Under the pieces are notes generated by a model. That model was given only the letters and a program-made list of their open reading frames with translations. It had not been told where the DNA came from and made no database searches. Shown in pieces: positions 25,050 through 31,604 of a stretch of 64,000 nucleotides of DNA (position 1 is the stretch's first letter; each line of letters begins with the position of its first letter). The stretch covers positions 4,537-68,536 of the forward strand of contig NZ_LLZG01000323.1 in NCBI RefSeq assembly GCF_001509475.1, given 5' to 3'. The DNA is from Streptomyces regalis (GTDB lineage: Bacteria; Actinomycetota; Actinomycetes; Streptomycetales; Streptomycetaceae). A program made the position numbers and the translations under genes.

Positions 25050-25937
25050 ATGGACTACTGCCACCCGTGCCGACGGCACCTGAATGGCGCCCTCGCCTGC
25101 CCCGGGTGCGGCGCCGCGATCGACGAGCTACGCGTGTACGCGAGCGCGGGTGACGCGTATCCGCAGATGTCTCCCATGGTCCAGCAGATACCCGCCCAGA
25201 CGGCCGTGCAGGGCCAGTACGGTGGTGCCGGGTACGGCGGTGGCGAGTACCGGGACGAGTACGCCGCCCAGGAGGGCGCGTACCGGGACGGCGACGACGG
25301 CACCGGCGACGCATACGCGGGCAGCGACGACGGTCGGGACGGCTACGACGACGAGCCGGAGAATGACGACGACCGCAACGAGCTGGACGATCTCGACGAC
25401 CTGGACGACGACGAGGAGGAGTCCGCGGGCGGCGTGAGCCGTCGTGATCGCAAGGCTGCCGCGCACCGGCGCCGCCGTCGCCGGGCCCTGTTGATCGCCG
25501 CGGGATTCGTCCTGGCCGCCGGGGGTCTGAGCCTCGCGGAACTCGGCATGGATGCCCCGGGCTCCAGCCCGAAGCCGGCGGCGGCAGGGGACGAGTCGGC
25601 GGAGGGTGCGGCGTCGGAGGAGGTGTCCGCGTCTCCGGGCGCGACGGACGGGACGACGCGCACGGACTCACCGTCCCCGGGTCCCTCGACGTCTCCCTCG
25701 GCTTCGAAGTCGCCGAAGAGCGAGGACGACAAGAAGAAGGACGAGGACAAGACCCCCGACAAGAACGCCCCGTCGGCCACGACCGGCAACGGCGGCTCCG
25801 GCACGTCCACCTCGGCCCCCACCGCCACGTCCGGGCCGCAGGACCCGGCGCCGACGGAGGAACCGACCGCGTCGGTCCCGACCCCGGACCCGAAGCCGAC
25901 GGAGACGTGTGAGCGGTTCCTGTGGTGGTGCACGTGA
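25050..25937 (+). CDS. Zinc-ribbon, acidic, single-pass membrane protein (SCO2400-like)
   Basis: 295 residues. The N-terminus MDYCHPCRRHLNGALACPGCG holds a CxxC...CxxC zinc ribbon. A Tyr/Gly/Asp-rich stretch and a highly acidic segment (about 85-125, ELDDLDDLDDDEEES) follow, then a basic HRRRRRRALL stop and one transmembrane helix near 145-165. The rest is a Ser/Thr/Pro/Lys-rich outer region ending TCERFLWWCT, whose two Cys could form a disulfide. I believe it matches the Streptomyces group named after SCO2400, of unknown function. A TAGTCT hexamer 9 nt before the ATG and no SD suggest a leaderless or near-leaderless message. Confidence 0.75.
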   Translation: MDYCHPCRRHLNGALACPGCGAAIDELRVYASAGDAYPQMSPMVQQIPAQTAVQGQYGGAGYGGGEYRDEYAAQEGAYRDGDDGTGDAYAGSDDGRDGYDDEPENDDDRNELDDLDDLDDDEEESAGGVSRRDRKAAAHRRRRRRALLIAAGFVLAAGGLSLAELGMDAPGSSPKPAAAGDESAEGAASEEVSASPGATDGTTRTDSPSPGPSTSPSASKSPKSEDDKKKDEDKTPDKNAPSATTGNGGSGTSTSAPTATSGPQDPAPTEEPTASVPTPDPKPTETCERFLWWCT

Positions 25938-26086
25938 GTCGCTGGCGCATGTGAGCCGGTGACGCACGCAAGCCGATGGCGCGCGTGAACCGTTCACCTT
26001 CGCGAATCTCGACGCCCCACCTCACCTGTTCCGGGTGATCCCACCGGTGCGCCGGGCTGTGACGATGCGGGGCAGGAGGTCCGGTC

Positions 26087-27499
26087 ATGGCCACGATGCA
26101 CGACGATCCGCTCTCCCCGGCCGAGCGCGCGGCACTCGGCAAGGAGGCACGCGCGCGCGTGCCGCGCTCCGCCCACGCCGTCCACGAGTCCGACGAGAAA
26201 CGGCCGGACCCCATCGACATCATCGAGAGGCAGTCCGCCGCCCGCGTTCCCGAACTGGTCCCCGTCCGGTACGGCCGGATGCTCGAATCGCCGTTCCGCT
26301 TCTACCGGGGAGCCGCGGCGATCATGGCGTCCGACCTCGGCGCCGCGGCGCACACCGGGCTGTTCGCCCAGCTGTGCGGCGACGCGCACCTGCTGAACTT
26401 CCGGCTCCTCGCCTCCCCGGAACGCCATCTCGTCTTCGACATCAACGACTTCGACGAGACCCTGCCGGGCCCGTTCGAGTGGGACGTCAAGCGGCTCGCC
26501 GCGAGTCTGGTGATCGCCGGCCGGGCCAACGGGTTCCCGGCGAAGGAGTCCGACGGCGTGGTCCGCGCCGGAGTGGAGTCCTACCGCGAGCGCATGCGGG
26601 AGTTCGCCGGCCTGCGCACCCTCGACGTCTGGTACGCGCGGGACGACTTCGACCAGATCGCGGCGCTCCTGCCCGAGCCGCCCGGCAAGCAGGAGGAGCG
26701 GCGGGCCTCCCGGGCGGCGGCGAAGGCCCGTACCCGGACGAGTCTGCAGGCGGCCGCGAAGCTGACCCGTGTGGTGGACGGCGCACCCCGGATCGTCTCG
26801 GATCCCCCCTTGATCACTCCCCTCGCGGAGCTGCTGCCCGGCACAGAGGGCGAGGAACTGGCACAGGCCCTGCGGGAACTGGTCGCCGACTACGCCCACA
26901 GCCTGTCGTCGGAGCGGCGGCACCTGCTGAGCCGGTTCCACGTGGTCGACATGGCGCGCAAGGTCGTCGGGGTCGGCAGTGTCGGCACCCGTTGCTGGAT
27001 CATCCTGCTGCTCGGCCGCGACGACGAGGACCCGCTGCTGCTGCAGGCCAAGGAGGCGGGCGAGTCGGTCCTCGCCCCCCACTGCGGCGCGAGCCCGTAC
27101 GAGAACCAGGGCGAGCGGGTGGTCGCCGGGCAACGGCTCATGCAGGCCGCCGCCGACATCTTCCTCGGCTGGGAGCACGTCACGGGCATCGACGGCCGCG
27201 AACGCGACTTCTACGTACGGCAGTTGCGGGACTGGAAGGGCATCGCCCGCCCCGAGACCATGGACCCCGGGACCCTCGCCCTGTTCGCCCGGATCTGCGG
27301 CGCCTCCCTAGCCCGGGCCCACGCCCGCTCCGGCGACCCGATCGCCATCGCCGCCTACCTCGGCCGCGGCACCACCTTCGACCGCGCCCTGGTCGAGTTC
27401 GCCCGTGCCTACGCCGACCAGAACGAACGCGACCACCAGGCCCTGACCGACGCCGTGACCGAGGGCCGCGTCATCGCCCTGGCCGATCCGACGGTGTGA
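26087..27499 (+). CDS. DUF2252 family protein
   Basis: 470 residues, ATG with GCAGGAGG upstream. DUF2252 features: RYGRMLESPFRFYRGAAAIM, LCGDAHLLNFRLLASPER, DINDFDETLPGPFEWDVKRLA and, late, RDFYVRQLRDWKG. GDxHxxN and DFDE resemble the catalytic HxD-N and DxD of kinase/phosphotransferase folds, so a small-molecule kinase is plausible, but no substrate is known to me. Its end overlaps the convergent antiporter gene by 29 nt. No operon partner is apparent. Confidence 0.85.
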   Translation: MATMHDDPLSPAERAALGKEARARVPRSAHAVHESDEKRPDPIDIIERQSAARVPELVPVRYGRMLESPFRFYRGAAAIMASDLGAAAHTGLFAQLCGDAHLLNFRLLASPERHLVFDINDFDETLPGPFEWDVKRLAASLVIAGRANGFPAKESDGVVRAGVESYRERMREFAGLRTLDVWYARDDFDQIAALLPEPPGKQEERRASRAAAKARTRTSLQAAAKLTRVVDGAPRIVSDPPLITPLAELLPGTEGEELAQALRELVADYAHSLSSERRHLLSRFHVVDMARKVVGVGSVGTRCWIILLLGRDDEDPLLLQAKEAGESVLAPHCGASPYENQGERVVAGQRLMQAAADIFLGWEHVTGIDGRERDFYVRQLRDWKGIARPETMDPGTLALFARICGASLARAHARSGDPIAIAAYLGRGTTFDRALVEFARAYADQNERDHQALTDAVTEGRVIALADPTV

Positions 27500-28772
27500 C
27501 CCGGGTCGCCTCGGACACAGGCGCCTTCGGCTCGGACGCACCCTCACGTAGCCCGCGTCCCCCGGCGTCGGCGGAGGCGCGCGTGTACCAGTGGCCGTAC
27601 CGCTGGGAGAGGGTCACGGCTGAGAGGCCCTGGAGGAGGATGCCGAGGGCGACGGTGACGGCGACCACCCGGCCCAGCGTCTGTGTTCCCGGCACATGTT
27701 CCTCGACGATGAGCAGGGCCAGGACGACGGACGCGAGACCGCGCGGTCCGAACCAGCCGATGTACGCGACCGTCGGCAACCGCAGCCCGCTGCCGAGCAG
27801 GGCGACGGCGACGGCGAGCATCCGCACGGCCGTCAGGCTGAGCACGGCGTACAGGACGATCTGCCAGGTCAGGTGCTGCAGCGCCGGGCCGATCAGCACC
27901 GCCCCGAAGACCATCAGGCTGATCGACGCCAGCAGCGCGCCGAGGTGCTCGGTGAACTCGGGCGTGCGGTCCGGGCCGTGCGGCAGGGTGTGCCCGAAGG
28001 CGAACCCGGCGACCCAGGCCGCGATGAAGCCGCTTCCGCCGGTGAGGACGGCCAGTTCGTACGCGGACACGGCGACGGCGAGCACGTAGACCTGTCCCCA
28101 TGCCCGGGCCACCCAGCCGCGGGCCCGGGCCGCCCGCAGCAGCCGTCCGCCGATGTCGCCGGCCAGCAGGCCCAGGGCCGTGCTGAGCAGCAGGGAGCGC
28201 CAGAAGGCGCCCGCGACGCCCTCCTGCGCGTAGGACGTGCCGGGGACCCCGGCGGCGAAGACGATGAAGAAGGGCAGCACCAGGCCGTCGTTCAGACCGC
28301 TCTCTATGTTGAGGCCGTGGCGGACGACCGGCGGCACGGAGGGCTCGGTCACGGCGGTCTTGCCCACGGCGGCGTCGGTCGGTGCGAGGATCGCCCCCAC
28401 CAGGGCCAGCTCCCACACGCTCAGCCCGGGCAGCAGCGGCCACGCCAGCAGCCAGCCGGCGCCGATGCACAGCGGAAGGCCGATGCCGAGCAGCCGGCCA
28501 GGCAGGAAGCCGCCCGCGACCAGGTCGCCGCGCCGCACGGCCATGGCGTCGGTGAACAGGACCAGCGTCAGGGCGGCTTCCATCAGAGCCGTGATCGGGG
28601 CGGCGTAGTGCTCGATGTCGACGACGTCGAGGACGGCGGGACCGATCAGGACGCCGCTCCCCGTGAACACGATCGCCGACGTGACCGGCGTGGCCGACAG
28701 CCGGCGCGATCCGAGGGCGTAGGCGGCGGTGACACCCGCCACCGCCAGCCCCGCCCAGGCACCATCGCTCAT
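27471..28772 (-). CDS. Monovalent cation/proton antiporter (CPA family)
   Basis: 433 residues from the ATG at 28772. About twelve transmembrane helices; GAILAPTDAAVGKTAV near 148-163 carries the TD of the CPA1 ion-binding site and GLNIESGLNDGLVLPFFI near 175-192 the family ND. YIGWFGPRGLASVVLALL near 355-372 is also typical. It should exchange Na+ or K+ for protons at the plasma membrane for pH or salt balance. The longer frame upstream (to 29060) is Pro/Arg-rich and unlikely to be translated. It is divergent from the DUF7144-type gene. Confidence 0.87.
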   Translation of the reverse strand: MSDGAWAGLAVAGVTAAYALGSRRLSATPVTSAIVFTGSGVLIGPAVLDVVDIEHYAAPITALMEAALTLVLFTDAMAVRRGDLVAGGFLPGRLLGIGLPLCIGAGWLLAWPLLPGLSVWELALVGAILAPTDAAVGKTAVTEPSVPPVVRHGLNIESGLNDGLVLPFFIVFAAGVPGTSYAQEGVAGAFWRSLLLSTALGLLAGDIGGRLLRAARARGWVARAWGQVYVLAVAVSAYELAVLTGGSGFIAAWVAGFAFGHTLPHGPDRTPEFTEHLGALLASISLMVFGAVLIGPALQHLTWQIVLYAVLSLTAVRMLAVAVALLGSGLRLPTVAYIGWFGPRGLASVVLALLIVEEHVPGTQTLGRVVAVTVALGILLQGLSAVTLSQRYGHWYTRASADAGGRGLREGASEPKAPVSEATRVTPSDRPGR

Positions 28773-28938
28773 CGCGCCGCCCTCCTCAGGCCTGGCGCCC
28801 CGTCCCCTGCTCCATGGCAGCAGGGGACGGGGCGGCGCGTCCTCACCCGTCGAGGGTGACGACGGGCGCGGCCCTCGGGGATCAGTCTCGGGGGTGTACG
28901 GCTGCGCGCCGCAGCCCGGTGAGGAAAGGAGGTCGGCC

Positions 28939-29358
28939 ATGGGCACCACCGCTCGTCCCCAGTACCGAGAGGGGGCGCAGGCAGCCGCCACCGGCCTGAC
29001 GCTGTTCGCCGGAGTGATGCTGTTCATCTCCGGGGTCCTCGACGTCTTCCGGGGGATCATGGCGATCGCCGAGGACGATGTCTACGTCGCCACGCCCAAC
29101 TACGTCTTCAAGTTCGACCTGACCAGCTGGGGCTGGATCCACCTGGCGCTCGGGGCGCTCGCCGTGATCGTGAGCTTCGGCCTGTTCGCGGCGAAGACGT
29201 GGGCGAGGGTCGTCGGCGTCGGCGTCGCGGCACTGCTGATCATCGCCAACTTCCTGTCCATCCCGTACTACCCGGTGTGGTCGCTCACGCTGATCGCGCT
29301 GTACGCGTTCATCATCTGGGCGCTGTGTGTGGTGAAGCGGGACACGTTCGCCGACTAG
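28939..29358 (+). CDS. Four-helix small membrane protein (DUF7144-like)
   Basis: 139 residues, ATG with AAAGGAGG. Four hydrophobic helices: AATGLTLFAGVMLFISGVLD, WIHLALGALAVIVSFGLFAA, VVGVGVAALLIIANFLSI and WSLTLIALYAFIIWALCVV, with a DVYVATPNYVFKFDLTSWGW loop after the first. The sequence matches the widespread actinobacterial family of about 130-residue proteins called DUF7144. Function unknown. First of several small membrane-protein genes in this stretch. Confidence 0.75.
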   Translation: MGTTARPQYREGAQAAATGLTLFAGVMLFISGVLDVFRGIMAIAEDDVYVATPNYVFKFDLTSWGWIHLALGALAVIVSFGLFAAKTWARVVGVGVAALLIIANFLSIPYYPVWSLTLIALYAFIIWALCVVKRDTFAD

Positions 29359-29670
29359 GACGACCTCGCCGTCCGTAGTCCGCCGGGCCCGGGCGCATTG
29401 CCCGAGCCACGGCATTCGCTGCGCCGGCCCGTACCGCGCTGGGCGCCGCCCTCGCCTGCCTGGTGGTGGAGGTCGTCGCCCTGGTCGTCGTGCGCCGCTT
29501 CTACCTGGACCATCTCCCGGCCGCCGTGCAGTCGGCCGCGGCCGCGGCGGCCGTCTTCGCACAGCCCACCCGTGAGGGGTGATGCCTGGGTGGACCGCCC
29601 GGCGCACCGTGAAGGCGTCGGATCCCCGAGCGCCGCGCGGTTGTCGCGGCAGCGGCCAGCGGAGGCGATC
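29359..29670 (+). other. Spacer with a possible decayed small membrane ORF
   Basis: About 310 bp. One plus frame from 29376 to 29582 has no ATG or GTG before residue 30 but would encode ALGAALACLVVEVVALVVVRR and an Ala-rich tail ending QPTREG. This looks like a single-helix protein whose start has been lost, or chance in GC-rich DNA. The SD of the next gene (GGAGG) is at the end. Confidence 0.25.
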
Positions 29671-30072
29671 ATGGACTATCCCCTGCTCAACGTGTTCCTG
29701 ACCATGCTCTGGTTCTTCCTGTGGATCATGTGGCTGATGCTGCTGTTCCGCGTGGTCGTCGACGTCTTCCGGGACGACGCACTCAGCGGCTGGGCCAAGG
29801 CCGGCTGGACGCTGACGGTGTGTGTGCTGCCGTTCCTCGGCGTCTTCGTCTACCTGATCGCCCGTGGCCGCGGCATGGGCGAGCGCGAGCTGCGCCAGGC
29901 GCAGGACCGGGAGCGCGCGTTCCGGGCGCACGTCCAGCAGGCCGCCGCGGAGGGGCCCAGGACGCCGGGCGCCAAGGCGGACGAGCTGGGCAGGCTGGCC
30001 GCGTTGCACGACCGGGGCGCCATCAGCGACGCCGAGTACGAGCAGGCCAAGTCCAAGGTTCTGACGAGCTGA
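29671..30072 (+). CDS. PLD nuclease N-terminal/SHOCT membrane protein, copy 1
   Basis: 133 residues. Two N-terminal transmembrane helices (LLNVFLTMLWFFLWIMWLMLLF and LTVCVLPFLGVFVYLIA) of the PLDc_N type, a charged linker, and a C-terminal SHOCT domain (ELGRLAALHDRGAISDAEYEQAKSKVL). SHOCT domains are short oligomerisation modules. It is a paralogue of the protein at 30865 (the membrane region is nearly identical). An 8-bp tandem repeat spans its stop codon. Confidence 0.85.
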   Translation: MDYPLLNVFLTMLWFFLWIMWLMLLFRVVVDVFRDDALSGWAKAGWTLTVCVLPFLGVFVYLIARGRGMGERELRQAQDRERAFRAHVQQAAAEGPRTPGAKADELGRLAALHDRGAISDAEYEQAKSKVLTS

Positions 30073-30090
30073 CGAGCTGACGAGCTGACG
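30061..30090. repeat. 8-bp tandem repeat across a stop codon
   Basis: CTGACGAG occurs 3.75 times head to tail, containing the TGA stop of the SHOCT gene. Looks like recent slippage; copy-number change would alter the C-terminus of the SHOCT protein. Confidence 0.75.
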
Positions 30091-30107
30091 CGGGGACGGG
30101 TGCCGAC

Positions 30108-30728
30108 GTGGACGGTCTGAGTGTGCTGCCGCTGGCCGTGACCATGATGGTCGGTCCGCAGATCATGTCGGCGATCATCTTCGTCACCACACCCCGGCCC
30201 GTGCGGGTGTCGGTCGGATTCCTCGTCGGTGTCGCCCTCGCCGCCACCGCCGGCACAGCCGTCGCCCTCGGCCTCGCCTCCCTTTTCGACCTGGGAGATC
30301 CCGGCGACTCCGGATCGAGCGGCAAAATCATCCAGTATGTGCTGGTCGGTCTTCTCGCGGCGGCCGCGCTCAAGAACTGGATCCGGCGGGAGACCATCGA
30401 GCCGCCGAAATGGCTGGGCACGCTCATGTCGGCGGATCCTCGGCGGGCCCTCAAGGTCGGGCTGCTCGTCATCCTGCTGATGCCGTCGGACATCGTCGTC
30501 ATGCTGACGGTGGGCACGAACCTGGCGCAGGCGGACGCGAACTTCGCCGAGGCACTGCCGTTCATCGGGGCGACCGTCCTCATCGCCGGGCTTCCGTTGC
30601 TGTCCTTGCTGGTGTTCCACCGCCGGGTGACCGCCGCGATGCCGCAGGTGCGGGACTGGTTGAACACCCACAGCTGGCTGATCAGCATCCTGGCCTGCGT
30701 GATCTTCATCGTGCTGATCCTCGCCTGA
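30108..30728 (+). CDS. GAP-family (Sap-like) membrane protein
   Basis: 206 residues, GTG start. Six hydrophobic segments; MMVGPQIMSAIIFVTTPRPV near 13-32 and VGLLVILLMPSDIVVMLTVG near 116-135 fit the GAP/Sap family (LysE-like transporters related to the mycobacterial sulfolipid-addressing protein). Possible role in exporting a lipid or small solute. It is sandwiched between the two SHOCT paralogues, 35 nt after the first. Confidence 0.75.
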   Translation: MDGLSVLPLAVTMMVGPQIMSAIIFVTTPRPVRVSVGFLVGVALAATAGTAVALGLASLFDLGDPGDSGSSGKIIQYVLVGLLAAAALKNWIRRETIEPPKWLGTLMSADPRRALKVGLLVILLMPSDIVVMLTVGTNLAQADANFAEALPFIGATVLIAGLPLLSLLVFHRRVTAAMPQVRDWLNTHSWLISILACVIFIVLILA

Positions 30729-30864
30729 CCCCACACGCCACAGGCTCACCGCAGCCCTCCACCCGCTCCGGGTGATGCCGCCCCTGGCCGATGGGCGCAC
30801 TGTGGAGCACGTCAGGCTCCGAGTACCGCCTCGGCATCGCGGCGGCCGGAATGTGGAGGCAACC

Positions 30865-31275
30865 GTGGACTACCCGCTGCTCAACGCGTTCTTGACCATG
30901 CTCTGGTTCTTCCTGTGGGTCATGTGGTTCGTCCTGCTCTTCCGGGTCATCGGGGACATCTTCCGGGACGACGGCATGAGCGGATGGGCCAAGGCGGGCT
31001 GGACGGTCTCCGTCTGTGTGCTGCCGTTCCTAGGCGTCTTCGTCTACCTGATCGCCCGTGGCCGCGGCATGGGCGAGCGCAACGTGCGCCAGATGCAGCG
31101 GCAGGAGCAGGCGTTCCGCTCCTACGTCCAGGAGGCGGCCACCGGCGCCCCGGCGACCGGGGCGAACCGGCCGACCCGCGTGGACGAGCTGACCAAGCTC
31201 GCCGGGCTGCACGACCACGGCGACATCACCGACGCCGAGTACGAGCGGGCCAAGGCGAAGGTGCTCGCGGGCTGA
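30865..31275 (+). CDS. PLD nuclease N-terminal/SHOCT membrane protein, copy 2
   Basis: 136 residues, GTG start with GGAGG. Same layout as the copy at 29671: two helices (LLNAFLTMLWFFLWVMWFVLLF, VSVCVLPFLGVFVYLIA), RGRGMGER, then SHOCT (ELTKLAGLHDHGDITDAEYERAKAKVL). DNA identity is high through the second helix and lower in the linker, so this is a tandem duplication that has diverged, with the GAP gene between copies. Confidence 0.85.
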   Translation: MDYPLLNAFLTMLWFFLWVMWFVLLFRVIGDIFRDDGMSGWAKAGWTVSVCVLPFLGVFVYLIARGRGMGERNVRQMQRQEQAFRSYVQEAATGAPATGANRPTRVDELTKLAGLHDHGDITDAEYERAKAKVLAG

Positions 31276-31351
31276 GCCGTACGACGGACTGTGCCGTATG
31301 CCGGACTGTGCCGTATGCCGGACGCTGCCGTATGCGCCCGCGGTCGGCGCC

Positions 31352-31603
31352 TCACTCCGGAAGCCGACGGAACTCCGCCACGTGCAGTCCCAGTGACTGG
31401 AACCGGATCAACAGGCCGTAGAGATGCGCCTCGTCGTCGACCTGGCCGTACATCACGGTCTGGTGGGGGACGACGAAAGTGTCCAACTCGGGGAACGCCG
31501 TGGTCAGCTCGTCCGACATCTCCCCGTCGACGCGGATCTCGTAGCGCATGAACTCATGCTGGGCGACCGGGCGCCGGGTGGCATCACCCCGGCGAGGTGA
31601 CAC
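31352..31603 (-). CDS. Small protein coupled to the LAL regulator gene
   Basis: 83 residues from a GTG at 31603, or 65 from the ATG at 31549 (MRYEIRVDGEMSDELTTAF). The recognisable part is the shorter form: alternating strands and helices with PHQTVMYGQVDDEAHLYGLL near the middle and a terminal VAEFRRLPE. I recall similar about 65-residue proteins after LuxR-type genes in Streptomyces, with no assigned function. The GTG start abuts the TGA of the LAL gene, so expression is probably coupled. Confidence 0.6.
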   Translation of the reverse strand: MSPRRGDATRRPVAQHEFMRYEIRVDGEMSDELTTAFPELDTFVVPHQTVMYGQVDDEAHLYGLLIRFQSLGLHVAEFRRLPE

Positions 31604-31604
31604 A

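Noticed and set aside
29376..29582. Small membrane protein gene
   Set aside because: No start codon before the hydrophobic part and no SD; kept only as a possible remnant.
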